The notes under the pieces: generated by a model | The model's input: the letters and a program-made list of their open reading frames with translations, nothing else | Database searches by the model: none | What the model was told of the DNA's origin: nothing | In this document: positions 9,115 through 18,553 of the stretch, piece after piece | Numbering within the stretch: the first letter of the stretch is position 1 | How the letters are laid out: the number at the start of each line of letters is the position of its first letter | DNA from: Arthrobacter castelli DSM 16402 | Lineage (GTDB): Bacteria; Actinomycetota; Actinomycetes; Actinomycetales; Micrococcaceae | DNA length: 64,000 nucleotides | NCBI RefSeq assembly: GCF_000430705.1 | Contig: NZ_AUMN01000001.1 | Location: forward strand, 248,001-312,000 | Reading direction: 5' to 3' | Made by a program: the position numbers and the translations under genes

Positions 9115-11784
9115 CTATTCCATGGCCAGGCCTTCCACCGGGGAGAGCCGTGCGGCGCGGCGTGCCGGAACCACGGAGGCCAGCAGGCCGGCGGCGATGG
9201 CGACGGCCAGCACACCGGCGACCTGAAGCCACGGCAGCTGCGGCGTGACCGTGGCGAACAGTCCGAGCGCGGACTGCGCACCGAGCCACCCAAACGCGGT
9301 GCCAAGCCCGATACCGATCAGTGCCGCCACTCCGGCAATCAGCACTGCCTCGACCGCGAGCATCATCCGCAGTTGGCCCCGGGTCAGCCCCAGCGCACGC
9401 AGCAGCGACGACTCCCGGGTCCGCTCCAGTACCGACAACGACAGCGTGTTGGCCACCCCGATCAGGGCAATCAGCACCGCTACCCCCAGCAGGGCGGTGA
9501 CCACGAGCAGCATGACGTCGATGATCTGGTTGAACATCGCACGCTGGACTACGGCTCCGGACACCTGGAAATCGTCAACGCCCACGGCGTCGGCCACGGC
9601 AGATCGCAGGTCCACCAGCTCGCCCGATGTCATTCCCGACTCCACGGAGAGCCAGACCTGGGGCATCCAGGCGGAACCGGCGCCGGCGCCTGAACCCGCG
9701 CTCGAGCCCGCACCCGCACCGGCACCGGAGCCTGAACCCGCACCGGCGCCTGTACCCGAACCGGCACCCGAACCCGGCGTTGCCATGGGGCCGCCCACGG
9801 TTTCGAGGACGGTCGTGCTGACCACCGGGACCATTCTTTCGGTGTCGCTGGTGACGACATCCAAGGTGACCTCGCCGTCCTCGCCGACGATGGTGACAGT
9901 TTCCTCGTTCGTCCCGTTCGGCATGATAATCGTCGAATCCGCCACTTCGACGTCCTCGTCGTTCAGCACGGCGCGGGCATCGGCTGGATCGATGGCATAG
10001 ACCGGGTTGCCCGGCAGCTGCGCCTGTTCCGGTCCGCCGACCGAGCCTCCGGACGAAACCCCGGTGTCCTGCTTCTCAGTGGCGGCTGCGTCGTCAGCCC
10101 CATCCTGGATGGTTCCCGCCACCGGCAGGAGAACGGCCTGCTCCACTCCGTCGACTCGTTCGGCGGCTGTTACGGCAGCCGCATTGAGCGGCTGGTCCTG
10201 GCCGGAGGGGCCGGTGATGCTCATATCCACCGGAAAGCGTTCGTCGAGTTTGGCGTCGAAGGTGTGCTTGGCCGTTTCCGCGCCCGCCATCATCATTGTC
10301 ACCAGCGTCACGCCGATCAACAGAGCCGCCGACGTCGTCGATGTCCTTCCCGGATTGCGCACCGAATTCACTGCAGCCAGCTTGCCCGGCACACCCAACG
10401 GGGCGGCGAGCCGGCCGAAGGCGGACACCACCTTGGGCACGAAGAATGATGAACACAGCAGGAACCCGAGGAAGGTCAGTGCCCCGCCGGGCACGGCAAT
10501 GAGTAACTGGGACAAATATGCCCCGGAAATCAGCAGCACGGCGCCGGAGACCAGCAGGAACAGTCCGATCCCCAGCCGTACCTTCCCGCGTTTGCTGCCG
10601 ACGGAGAGGTCCTCGACCGGTCGCAGCGCGGCCAGCGGCGCGACGGCGGTGGCCGACCTTGCCGGGGCGAGCGCAGCGATCAGGGTGATCAGGATTCCAA
10701 CCACCATGCCGGTGATCACGGCCGAGGGCGGCACCGCCAAGGTGGCGAACCCGCTGCCCGGTAATGTCTGTGCCCAGCTGACCAGTCCGAACATCACGCC
10801 GACGGCCAGCAGCACGCCGAGTGCGGAGGAAACGAGCGCCACGACGAACGCTTCGATGAGCACCGACCGGCGGATCTGGGCCCGCCCGGCGCCAACACAT
10901 CTCATCAGCGCCAGCTCCCGCGTACGTTGGGCCAGCAGTACCGAGAAGGTGTTGGCGATGACCAGCCCGGAGACCAACACCGCGATGATGGCAAACGCCA
11001 GCAGCACGACGGTGAACTGGTCGGTGCCTCCGGTCAGTTCGGCGACGTCGGCAACCACCTGTTCTTCGGCGGTGCGCACGACGACGGGTTCGCCGGACAA
11101 CTTGTCCTCAACGGCGGCCACAGCCGCGTCCGGAGTTGCCCCGGGGGCCAGCGAGAGCTGGATGGCCTGCATCGTTGGCTGGACCGCCTCGCCAAGCTGT
11201 TTGAGCTGCTCGCCGGTGGCCTGGAATTGGGGTTGTGCGGCGGCGAGCGGGTTGTTGGTTGATTCGACGATCCCGGCGATCGTCACCTCGGTGCCGCCGT
11301 CGCCCTTGCCAGCCTGCGCTCCCGCCGGCTGCAGCGTCACCTGGTCGCCGACTGCGAGATTGAATTCGTCGGCCGTTGCCTGGTCAACACTGACTTGCCC
11401 GGTCGTCTCCGGCAGCTGGCCGGAGACGACATTTGTCGTCTCCAAGGCCTTCGGAGCGACACTGGTCAGTGCCGCATTGCCGGTCTCCGATCCCGTTTCG
11501 AATTCGGTGACGGCCCGCAGTTGACCGTAGCTGGCATCCACTTGGTCCAACTCTGAGACGGCGTTGAGGTCCTGGTCGGTGATGCTGGCATCGAAGTTCT
11601 CCGGGGTAATGACCACATCCGCGGCGGCGTACGATTCACCGAGGCTTTGTTTCAAGGACGCCGTCGTCGTCGCATTGACCGTCAGGGTGGCGGTCAGGAA
11701 TCCGACGGCAAGCATCACGGCAAGCCCGACGGCGATGAACCGGCGGGCGTGCATTCTTACCTGGGACAGGGCTACCTGCAGCAC
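9115..11784 (-). CDS. MacB-like ABC transporter permease (FtsX domains)
   Basis: This 889-residue membrane protein is the permease partner of the ATPase encoded just upstream. Such pairs act in extrusion of lipoproteins or peptides, or as mechanotransmitters. The start is GTG at 11784-11782: GGAGG lies 6 nt upstream, inside the end of the ATPase gene, leaving a 2-nt gap. TM1 spans about residues 13-35. Two FtsX modules of three to four TM helices (mid-protein and C-terminal, with the repeated ERTRE..LLRALG / QRTRELALMRCVG motif) flank large extracellular domains. Residues about 668-701 are almost pure Gly/Ser/Ala (minus-strand codons around 9680-9786), an unusual insert in an outer loop. Confidence 0.9.
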   Translation of the reverse strand: MLQVALSQVRMHARRFIAVGLAVMLAVGFLTATLTVNATTTASLKQSLGESYAAADVVITPENFDASITDQDLNAVSELDQVDASYGQLRAVTEFETGSETGNAALTSVAPKALETTNVVSGQLPETTGQVSVDQATADEFNLAVGDQVTLQPAGAQAGKGDGGTEVTIAGIVESTNNPLAAAQPQFQATGEQLKQLGEAVQPTMQAIQLSLAPGATPDAAVAAVEDKLSGEPVVVRTAEEQVVADVAELTGGTDQFTVVLLAFAIIAVLVSGLVIANTFSVLLAQRTRELALMRCVGAGRAQIRRSVLIEAFVVALVSSALGVLLAVGVMFGLVSWAQTLPGSGFATLAVPPSAVITGMVVGILITLIAALAPARSATAVAPLAALRPVEDLSVGSKRGKVRLGIGLFLLVSGAVLLISGAYLSQLLIAVPGGALTFLGFLLCSSFFVPKVVSAFGRLAAPLGVPGKLAAVNSVRNPGRTSTTSAALLIGVTLVTMMMAGAETAKHTFDAKLDERFPVDMSITGPSGQDQPLNAAAVTAAERVDGVEQAVLLPVAGTIQDGADDAAATEKQDTGVSSGGSVGGPEQAQLPGNPVYAIDPADARAVLNDEDVEVADSTIIMPNGTNEETVTIVGEDGEVTLDVVTSDTERMVPVVSTTVLETVGGPMATPGSGAGSGTGAGAGSGSGAGAGAGSSAGSGAGAGSAWMPQVWLSVESGMTSGELVDLRSAVADAVGVDDFQVSGAVVQRAMFNQIIDVMLLVVTALLGVAVLIALIGVANTLSLSVLERTRESSLLRALGLTRGQLRMMLAVEAVLIAGVAALIGIGLGTAFGWLGAQSALGLFATVTPQLPWLQVAGVLAVAIAAGLLASVVPARRAARLSPVEGLAME

Positions 11785-11786
11785 GT

Positions 11787-12614
11787 TCAGCCTCCCAACT
11801 TTGCCAGGGCGGCCAGGATGTCCTCGCTGCCGGGCTCGTTGAGTTCGCCGACCAGCGCCCCGTCGTTCATCAGCACCACACGGTCGGCATAGGAAGCGGC
11901 GATCGGATCGTGGGTGACCATGATGATGGACTGTCCCATCTCCGCCGAGCTGCGACGGAGCATGGACAGCACTTCGGCGCCGACCTTCGAGTCCAGGTTG
12001 CCGGTGGGTTCGTCGCCGAAGATCACGTCCGGCCGGGTCAGCAGGGCGCGGGCGACGGCGACACGCTGCTGCTGCCCGCCGGAGAGTTCGTGCGGACGGT
12101 GGGCCAACCGGTCCTCGAGCCCGAGCGTCTGCGTGACGTGATTGAACCACTGTGTGTCAACGGTTCCGTTGGCCAGGGAGATTGGAAGGGTCATGTTCTG
12201 CTCGGCGGTCAGCGTGGGCACCAGGTTGAAGGCCTGGAACACGAATCCGACACGATCGCGGCGCAGCCTGGTTAACTGCTTGTCGTTCAGGCCGGTGATC
12301 TCGGTGTCGCCCAGCCAGATCTGGCCGGAGGTTGCACTGTCGAGGCCGGCGAGGCAGTGCATCAGGGTGGATTTACCCGATCCGGATGGGCCCATGATGG
12401 CGGTGAACTTGCCGCGGTCAAAAGTGACGTCGACGTCGTGCAGGGCGTGAACTTTGGTGTCGCCCTTGCCGTAGGTCTTGGACAGGCCTCGGGCTGCGCT
12501 CGCCGTCGTACTGGTTTGCTGCTTGTCGGCGGACGGTGTCGGCGGGGGCGACTGCGGGTTTGACGGGTGCATGCTCGATGCCGCCGCGTCGGCTGAGACT
12601 GGTGGGTTGGGCAC
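11787..12614 (-). CDS. MacB/LolD-type ABC transporter ATP-binding protein
   Basis: A 275-residue ATPase that powers the neighbouring FtsX-type permease. I chose GTG at 12614 because AGGAGG (12624-12629) lies 9 nt before it; a longer frame to 12653 has no ribosome site. After a Pro/Ser/Thr-rich tail of about 40 residues come Walker A GPSGSGKST (about 75-83), the signature LSGGQQQR and Walker B VIFGDEP. The run GFVFQAFNLVPTLTAEQN is typical of the LolD/MacB branch. It lies downstream of a two-component pair on the same strand, an arrangement common for antimicrobial-peptide sensing and detoxification modules. Confidence 0.93.
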   Translation of the reverse strand: MPNPPVSADAAASSMHPSNPQSPPPTPSADKQQTSTTASAARGLSKTYGKGDTKVHALHDVDVTFDRGKFTAIMGPSGSGKSTLMHCLAGLDSATSGQIWLGDTEITGLNDKQLTRLRRDRVGFVFQAFNLVPTLTAEQNMTLPISLANGTVDTQWFNHVTQTLGLEDRLAHRPHELSGGQQQRVAVARALLTRPDVIFGDEPTGNLDSKVGAEVLSMLRRSSAEMGQSIIMVTHDPIAASYADRVVLMNDGALVGELNEPGSEDILAALAKLGG

Positions 12615-12747
12615 GTCGGATTTCCTCCTGGAATCGTTGGGATACCTTCCCAATCTATTGCCGTCGCGCCGCCGGCGAATCAGGCTGGGGGCTGACCTTC
12701 GCCGGCCGGTGCGGGCCGTGGGGTCATACCAGGGGAGGAGACACGCC

Positions 12748-13467
12748 TCAGCCGGTCCGGACCAGGCCGGTCTCGTACGCCATCACGACCGCCTGCACCC
12801 GATCCCGTGCCTGCAGCTTTGCCAGAATGTGCCCGACATGCGTCTTCACCGTCGCCTCCGACAGGTACAGCTGTCCGGCGATTTCCGGATTCGACAGTCC
12901 CTGGGCCATCAGCACGAATACCTCGCGTTCGCGCGTGGTCAAAGTGTCCACGGCCGCCTGATGTTGGTCTTGCTCGGGGCCTGGCTGGTTCAGCAGCGGC
13001 GCCACGTGGTTGAGCAGCCGCCTGGTGGTCGACGGTGCGATCACGGCATCGCCACGATGCACGGTGCGGATTGCCTCCAGCAGTTCTTCGGGCGGCGCGT
13101 CCTTGAGCAGGAACCCGCTCGCACCGGCCTGAATTGCCGACAGCGCGTACTCATCCAGGTCGAAGGTGGTCAACACCACGATCCGCATCGCGTCCGGGGC
13201 AGGCCCAGCCGTGCTGCCGGCCCCGGCGGCACGGCGCAGCAGTTGCCGGGTTGTCTCGATCCCGTCCATCCCGGGCATCCGCACGTCCATCAGTACGACG
13301 TCGGCACGGGTGGCGGCGAGCCGTGTCACGGCCTCGGAACCGCTGCCGGCTTCGACCACGACTTCCAAGTCGGGTTGCGAGTTGATGAGCATGCCGAAGC
13401 CGCCGCGCACCAACTGCTGGTCGTCAACCAGTGCCACCCGGATCGGGGCGGAATTGTCCTCGGTCAT
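12748..13467 (-). CDS. NarL/LuxR-family response regulator
   Basis: This 239-residue regulator is the likely partner of the kinase encoded just upstream. The receiver domain (about 8-130) has the acidic pocket VDD near residues 14-16, the phospho-acceptor D61 in VVLMDVRMPG, and a conserved switch region ending in GFLLKDAPPEELLEAI. A LuxR-type HTH (about 170-230) reads LTTREREVFVLMAQGLSNPEIA. The receiver is extended by a Gly/Ala-rich insert (RAAGAGSTAGPAP). The gap to the kinase gene is 32 nt. The gap to the ABC ATPase gene downstream is 133 nt, so that pump may be its target. Confidence 0.94.
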   Translation of the reverse strand: MTEDNSAPIRVALVDDQQLVRGGFGMLINSQPDLEVVVEAGSGSEAVTRLAATRADVVLMDVRMPGMDGIETTRQLLRRAAGAGSTAGPAPDAMRIVVLTTFDLDEYALSAIQAGASGFLLKDAPPEELLEAIRTVHRGDAVIAPSTTRRLLNHVAPLLNQPGPEQDQHQAAVDTLTTREREVFVLMAQGLSNPEIAGQLYLSEATVKTHVGHILAKLQARDRVQAVVMAYETGLVRTG

Positions 13468-13499
13468 AGAGTCCTTATCGTCAGGTCCGGTGCTTATGG

Positions 13500-14702
13500 T
13501 CAGTTCCCGGTGTAGGGGATCATCGCTGAAACACTGAAGCCGCCGCCGGTCTTTGGCTGCGCCGTCAACGTTCCATCGTATAGCTTGACGCGTTCAGTCA
13601 TGCCGCGGATTCCTTGGCCGGGCCCGTCCCGGTTCCGATCGGCAGCTGCCCCTCTGCCGTCGTCGAACACGTCAATGGACAGGCCGCGGCCGTTCCAACG
13701 CAGTTCCACTGAAGCCTTGGCCTGCGGGCCTGCATGTTTGAGCACATTGGTCAGCGACTCCTGCACGACGCGGTAGGCGGTCAATTCGGCCCCCGTGGGC
13801 AGCGTACGCTGTGGTTCCCCGGATTGGGTGCAGTCGACCTGCAGCCCGGTTCCCCGCAGGGTCGCCACGAGATCGTCGACGTCGGCAAGGGCCGGCAGCG
13901 GGCGGGTCGAGGTTTCCTCCCCGCTGCGGAGCACACCGAGCAGCCGCCGCATTTCCCGCAGCGACGTGCGGCCGGTGTCCGCGACCGTCTCCAGCGTCCG
14001 GGCGGCGACGGCGGGATCCGCGGCCGAGGCATACCGGCCGCCGTCGGCCTGGGTAATGATGACCGACAGTGAGTGGGCCACGATGTCGTGCATCTCGCGG
14101 GCGATGTGGCTGCGTTCGTCCGCGGCCGCCAGATCGCGCTCCTGTTGTTGTTCGATCTCGAGCCGGTATGCGCGGTCCTCGAGGGCCTGCACGCGCAGCC
14201 TGCGGGTGCGGGCGAGGTCCCCGAAGGTCCAGGCGAGTACCACTATCAACTCGATCATGATGAACATCGTGATGGTGACCGTGAGCGGTATGTCCGAAGG
14301 AACCATCCTCTGCGGTGAGGTGGAGCCTGCGCCGACGAAGCCGGGACGGACCGCATAGAGGAGCGCGCCGAGCGTTCCGGCCCCAAGTCCGGCAAAGCCC
14401 GACCATCGGGGACCGTAGGCGGCCAGGGCGTGAATCATGAACGGCGCGCTCAGCAGCGCCGGCACGGGCTCCATCTGGAACAACCAGACGCCGAGGTAGA
14501 CGATCACGAGCACGGCGGTGGCCGGAACAGGGTGGCTGCGGCGGAACGCGATGGGGATAATCATCGCGGCCGAAACGAGCATCAGCACCGGTTGGGACGC
14601 GGTCGGCAGCGCGAAGACGGCCAGCCAGAGCAGCATGACCAGCAGGTCGACCTTGCGGGGGTTCTGCTGAATCCAGCGGTAGATCTTTTGATGCACGCCC
14701 AT
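13500..14702 (-). CDS. Sensor histidine kinase, HisKA_3 type
   Basis: A 400-residue membrane kinase. The N-terminal part (about 18-165) holds five to six hydrophobic helices and little extracellular sequence, so it probably senses within the membrane or through a partner such as the ABC transporter. The dimerisation/phospho-acceptor helix has H205 in SHIAREMHDIVAHSLS, and the ATPase domain has the N box QESLTNVLKHA and G box DDGRGAAADRN / GQGIRGM. An upstream TACAGT (14711-14716) lies 8 nt before the ATG, suggesting a near-leaderless transcript. It diverges from leuB with about 150 nt between. Confidence 0.93.
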   Translation of the reverse strand: MGVHQKIYRWIQQNPRKVDLLVMLLWLAVFALPTASQPVLMLVSAAMIIPIAFRRSHPVPATAVLVIVYLGVWLFQMEPVPALLSAPFMIHALAAYGPRWSGFAGLGAGTLGALLYAVRPGFVGAGSTSPQRMVPSDIPLTVTITMFIMIELIVVLAWTFGDLARTRRLRVQALEDRAYRLEIEQQQERDLAAADERSHIAREMHDIVAHSLSVIITQADGGRYASAADPAVAARTLETVADTGRTSLREMRRLLGVLRSGEETSTRPLPALADVDDLVATLRGTGLQVDCTQSGEPQRTLPTGAELTAYRVVQESLTNVLKHAGPQAKASVELRWNGRGLSIDVFDDGRGAAADRNRDGPGQGIRGMTERVKLYDGTLTAQPKTGGGFSVSAMIPYTGN

Positions 14703-14842
14703 GATTATGCACTGTATCGGTGGCGCGGGGCGTCATGCCGCGGGATGAGTTTGCCGCTGCCCGCCGTCGTCGTCTTCATCCCCGCTCCCGCCCGCCCCGT
14801 CCAAAAGGTGAGACATGTTGCCCGCCATGTGATCTGTCGGAA

Positions 14843-14848
14843 TACAGT
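14843..14848 (+). promoter_or_regulatory. Putative -10 box of leuB (leaderless)
   Basis: TACAGT lies 6 nt before the leuB ATG, with TTGCCC (14818-14823) 19 nt upstream as a weak -35. There is no purine-rich ribosome site before the ATG. Confidence 0.45.
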
Positions 14849-14854
14849 GGAACC

Positions 14855-15904
14855 ATGAGCGAGACGATGAATCTGGCAGTCATACCCGGCGACGGCATCG
14901 GACCGGAGGTGGTCGCCGAAGCAGTAAAGGTGCTGCGGAAGGTGGCATCGGACGAGGGCGCGGAATTGAAGCTGACCGAGTACCCGCTGGGCGCCGAGCA
15001 TTGGAAAGCGACGGGGAAGAGCCTGCCCGACGAGACGCTGGAGCAAATTCGCGCCCATGACGCCATCCTGTTTGGCGCGGTCGGCGCGGCCCCGGGCGAC
15101 ACCGCAGTCCCGTCCGGGTTGATCGAACGCGAGATGCTGCTCAAGCTCCGCTTCAGCCTCGACCACTACGTCAATCTCCGCCCATCGAAGCTCTTCTCCG
15201 GCGTGCCCGGCCCACTGGCCGATCCCGGCGCGATCGACTTCATTGTGGTGCGCGAGGGCACCGAGGGGCCGTACGTCGGCAACGGCGGTGCGCTGCGCGT
15301 GGGAACCGAGCATGAAATCGCCACGGAGGTGTCCGTCAACACCGCCCATGGTGTGGAGCGCGTGGTCCGTGACGCCTTCCGCCGTGCCAGCGAACGGCCC
15401 CGGCAGAAGCTAACGCTCGTGCACAAGCACAATGTGCTGGTCCATGCCGGCCACTTGTGGAAGCGGACAGTCGAGAAGGTCGCCGCGGAATTCCCGCAGG
15501 TGGAGCACGACTACCAGCACGTCGACGCGGCAATGATCTTCCTGGCCACCGACCCGGCGCGGTTCGACGTCATCGTCACGGACAACCTGTTCGGCGACAT
15601 CATTACCGATCTCGCCGCGGCCGTGACCGGCGGAATCGGGCTGGCAGCATCCGGGAACATCAACATGGACCGGACGGCGCCGTCGATGTTTGAGCCCGTA
15701 CACGGCTCGGCCCCGGATATTGCCGGGCGGCAGCAGGCGGATCCGACGGCGGCCATCCTGTCGGCTGCCCTGCTGCTGGATCATCTGGGCCACCGTGAGG
15801 CCGCCTCGCGGGTACAGCAGGCTGTCGAGGCGGACATTGCCTCGCGGGGCAGCGGACCGAGGCCGACGTCGGTGGTGGGGGACGCGATCATCGACGCCCT
15901 GTAG
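14855..15904 (+). CDS. leuB: 3-isopropylmalate dehydrogenase
   Basis: LeuB oxidatively decarboxylates 3-isopropylmalate to 2-ketoisocaproate with NAD+, the third step of leucine synthesis. The protein from ATG 14855 is 349 aa, the usual length of the actinobacterial form, and begins [20 protein letters not shown]. Conserved features are the substrate-binding Arg residues ([17 protein letters not shown]), the catalytic Tyr/Lys region ([11 protein letters not shown] and LVHKHNVL), the metal-binding [13 protein letters not shown], and the NAD-binding [13 protein letters not shown] frame extending to 14720 would overlap the promoter region and was rejected. It stands alone, apart from leuCD 15 kb away. 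Confidence 0.96.
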   Translation: MSETMNLAVIPGDGIGPEVVAEAVKVLRKVASDEGAELKLTEYPLGAEHWKATGKSLPDETLEQIRAHDAILFGAVGAAPGDTAVPSGLIEREMLLKLRFSLDHYVNLRPSKLFSGVPGPLADPGAIDFIVVREGTEGPYVGNGGALRVGTEHEIATEVSVNTAHGVERVVRDAFRRASERPRQKLTLVHKHNVLVHAGHLWKRTVEKVAAEFPQVEHDYQHVDAAMIFLATDPARFDVIVTDNLFGDIITDLAAAVTGGIGLAASGNINMDRTAPSMFEPVHGSAPDIAGRQQADPTAAILSAALLLDHLGHREAASRVQQAVEADIASRGSGPRPTSVVGDAIIDAL

Positions 15905-15997
15905 CCGCTGTGGTCCCCGCGGGCCTGCTGCCGGTAGCCGGGACTTGGCCCCGGACGCCGTAGCCGCCGTCGCGCACCTGCGCGACAGCCCAAGAGG

Positions 15998-16006
15998 TAC
16001 TAGTCT
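15998..16006 (+). promoter_or_regulatory. Possible ilvE promoter -10
   Basis: Overlapping TACTAG (15998-16003) and TAGTCT (16001-16006) would start a transcript near 16010-16013, leaving a leader of about 50 nt with GTGGAGG before ilvE. The -35 is not evident. Confidence 0.35.
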
Positions 16007-16060
16007 TGTGGCAGAGTCGAAACCATTGCACGAAGACGTGTTGAAGTACGTGGAGGAATA

Positions 16061-17173
16061 ATGACCGAAACCGCTACCGGCCTGGAGTTCAGCCGGCAGT
16101 TGTCCAGCAACCGCAAGACCGAAGAACAGCGCGCCGAGGTGCTCGCAGATCCCGGTTTCGGAAATCACTTCACGGACCACACCGCCGTCGTGGATTACAC
16201 CGCCGGACCTGATGGACACGGTTCCTGGCACGACGCGCGGATCGAACCGTACGGGCCGATCCCGTTGGACCCTGCCGCCAGTGTGCTGCACTACGGGCAG
16301 GAAATCTTCGAGGGTATGAAGGCCTACAAGCACGACGACGGGTCGGTGTGGACCTTCCGCGCAGAGTCCAACGCCACCCGGATGAACCGCTCCGCCCGCC
16401 GCCTGGCCCTGCCGCAGCTGCCGGAAGAGACCTTCCTCGAGTCGCTGCGCCAGCTGGTTGAGGTGGACAAGGACTGGATCCCCACGGGTGAGGGCGACAG
16501 CCTCTACCTGCGTCCCTATATGTTCGCCACGGAAGCCTTCCTCGGCGTCCGACCGTCGCGGGAAGTCTCTTACCGGGTGATCGCTTCGCCGGCCGGCAAC
16601 TACTTCGGCGGCGAGCTGAAGCCGGTCTCCATCTGGCTCTCCCGAAACTACGCCCGCGCCGGACGCGGCGGAACGGGCAACGCCAAATGCGGCGGCAACT
16701 ATGCAGCTTCGCTTGCGCCCCAGATGGAAGCCGAAGAGCACGGCTGCAAGCAGGTGCTCTTCCTGGACCCGTTCAACGACGACGCCGTGGAGGAACTCGG
16801 CGGGATGAACGTCTTCTTCGTCTTCAAGGACGGTCGTCTGGTGACTCCCGCGCTGAGCGGCACCATCCTCGAAGGCGTCACCCGCTCCTCGGTGATCCAG
16901 CTCGGCAAGGACCGGGGACTGGACGTGCAGGAGCGCAAGATCACCATCGACGAGTGGGAAGATGGCGTGAAGTCGGGCGAAATCACCGAAGTCTTTGCCT
17001 GCGGCACCGCTGCGGTGATCACGCCGATCGGGGAGCTGAAGACCGAAAACGGCGATATCGGTTCGCCCGACGCAAAGCCCGGGGAAGTCACCATGTCGCT
17101 GCGCGAGCAGCTGCTGGGGATTCAGACCGGCAAGGCCGAGGACCCGCACGGCTGGCTGACGCGGCTCGCTTAG
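16061..17173 (+). CDS. ilvE: Branched-chain amino acid aminotransferase
   Basis: This PLP enzyme performs the last step of Val, Leu and Ile synthesis, transferring amino groups from glutamate to the 2-keto acids. The protein is 370 aa and fold-type IV. The PLP lysine is about K208 in GTGNAKCGGNYA. Other motifs are LHYGQEIFEGMKAY and EVFACGTAAVITPIG. ATG 16061 follows GGAGG at 16052-16056, an ideal spacing. A 17-codon frame starting at GTG 16008 ends in TAATG overlapping this ATG; it may couple translation or be chance. Confidence 0.96.
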   Translation: MTETATGLEFSRQLSSNRKTEEQRAEVLADPGFGNHFTDHTAVVDYTAGPDGHGSWHDARIEPYGPIPLDPAASVLHYGQEIFEGMKAYKHDDGSVWTFRAESNATRMNRSARRLALPQLPEETFLESLRQLVEVDKDWIPTGEGDSLYLRPYMFATEAFLGVRPSREVSYRVIASPAGNYFGGELKPVSIWLSRNYARAGRGGTGNAKCGGNYAASLAPQMEAEEHGCKQVLFLDPFNDDAVEELGGMNVFFVFKDGRLVTPALSGTILEGVTRSSVIQLGKDRGLDVQERKITIDEWEDGVKSGEITEVFACGTAAVITPIGELKTENGDIGSPDAKPGEVTMSLREQLLGIQTGKAEDPHGWLTRLA

Positions 17174-17390
17174 CCTGGCGGGCGTAGTTCCCCGGGTGGC
17201 GCGTTCCGCGGGCCTGCGTCCGGGCCTGGAGTGGTTCGAGGTTTGAGCCGATAGGCTTGGCGGCCCGGTAAACGCTGGCGTCCGGCCGCGACAATGGGTT
17301 AGCTGAGGCCGGTGGGCCCATGGCAGCATGCGCGCCGTCGGAAGTTGATCTCGAGAGTGACCGCATATCAAGATGTTGAGGAGGGATCGC

Positions 17391-17588
17391 ATGGGCCGCA
17401 AGGGGCGAAACACGTACTATCTTGAGCTGGCCAACGGCCAGCATGAAACCGTGCATTGCACCGGACTCATTCAGGAACAGTTCACCGGCATAGGCGCTTA
17501 CGCATTATTCGCCGAATTCGAAACGTCGGACGAACGGACCCTCGTGATCGGTGGCAGCAGTATTGTCTCGGCCGAAAAGCTGAACTGA
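17391..17588 (+). CDS. Small conserved-looking protein of unknown function (65 aa)
   Basis: I do not recognise a named family. ATG 17391 is preceded by GAGGAGGG, a strong ribosome site, and the codon use matches neighbouring core genes, so it is probably real. The product starts MGRKGRNTYYLELANG and looks like an all-beta fold: alternating hydrophobic residues, a single Cys (VHCTG), and no membrane segment. It stands alone between ilvE and the convergent AbiEi/DUF559 gene. About 215 nt upstream, without a gene, separate it from ilvE. Confidence 0.65.
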   Translation: MGRKGRNTYYLELANGQHETVHCTGLIQEQFTGIGAYALFAEFETSDERTLVIGGSSIVSAEKLN

Positions 17589-17659
17589 GCCTGTCGGGGC
17601 GGGGCAGGTGTTCGTCCAAGCAGGACTACACTGGAGTCCAACGGCCGAAGGGGCTCAAT

Positions 17660-18553
17660 TCACCGTTTCTTCCTGCCTGGCCGAACGCGGCGCCGCTGCA
17701 GCGTTTCGCGGATTACTGCGGCCACCCAGCGGGGCTGGAGCATGACGTGCTCCCAGCTGAACCGGAGCACGACCCAGCCACGGCGGATCAACTCGCAATC
17801 CCGAGTGTGATCGTCGTGCAGTGCCTTGCGATGACTGTGATACGCGTATCCATCCGACTCGAGGTCGATCATGCGCTCCTGATCGGCCAAATCAAGCCGA
17901 TAATTCACATGCCCGTCCTTGACCTGAACCTGCGGGACGAAATCGCCGAGCCGGTTCTCAATGCAGATGGCGCGAAGCGCCGATTCGAGGGCGTTGGCCG
18001 CATGTCTGTTGGCGTGCTTTGCCACTCGGCGGACGTTGCTTGCTCCGTAGCCGCTAAACGCATGTGCTCCAGTCTGCAGATCCCGCTGGCGTACCCATCC
18101 GCTGCGCAACGCTGAGTCCGCTACGGCAAGACCATCCGGGAACGACATCGTGCTGGCGCAGTCCAGGACAGTTCTCAATGGAGTCGTAACGCGCAGCCCT
18201 GGGACAAGGCTGAGCATGGCTTCACCGTGTAAGGACCGGCGGTGAAGGCGAATACCTGGCCTGGGCTTTGCATTGGAATTGGCCGGTACGGTGACGTGAA
18301 CCGCCTCGGGGAGGGATGCCACCTCAAACTTCCAATACCGTGCCGCGTCATCGTGAGACAAGACGCCGGATGTTTGCAGGGCGACGGAGTTGGCTTCAGG
18401 CAGGTCGGGGAGACCGTAGATTCCCCGACGCAAGCGAATGATGGCCCCGTTGCGGACACTATCGGTGATTAATCGCCCACTGCTGTAGATGAGGATTTCC
18501 TGGCGGGTAGTGGTTCCGTGTTTGGCTCTGAGGACGTCTTCGGGGAGGTACAT
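17660..18553 (-). CDS. AbiEi-like antitoxin domain plus DUF559 (VSR-type nuclease fold) protein
   Basis: This 297-residue protein belongs to a family common in Actinobacteria. The N-terminal half has a winged-helix AbiEi-type region (TTTRQEILIYSSGRLITD followed by IIRLRRGIYGLP). The middle has PLRTVLDCA. The C-terminal 100 residues form a restriction-endonuclease-like DUF559 domain (YRLDLADQERMIDLESDGYAYH, then RDCELIRRGWVVLRFSWEHVM), where the Asp/Glu-x-Asp residues would be catalytic. No toxin gene is adjacent, so it is an orphan, and its target is unknown. A CAGACT box 6 nt before the ATG suggests a leaderless mRNA. It diverges from the FAA-hydrolase gene. Confidence 0.8.
   Translation of the reverse strand: MYLPEDVLRAKHGTTTRQEILIYSSGRLITDSVRNGAIIRLRRGIYGLPDLPEANSVALQTSGVLSHDDAARYWKFEVASLPEAVHVTVPANSNAKPRPGIRLHRRSLHGEAMLSLVPGLRVTTPLRTVLDCASTMSFPDGLAVADSALRSGWVRQRDLQTGAHAFSGYGASNVRRVAKHANRHAANALESALRAICIENRLGDFVPQVQVKDGHVNYRLDLADQERMIDLESDGYAYHSHRKALHDDHTRDCELIRRGWVVLRFSWEHVMLQPRWVAAVIRETLQRRRVRPGRKKR

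Noticed and set aside
11785-12150. Extension of the permease frame into the ATPase gene
   Set aside because: The extra 120 residues are an Arg/Ala-rich shadow of the ATPase frame, whereas GGAGG before GTG 11784 fits a real start.
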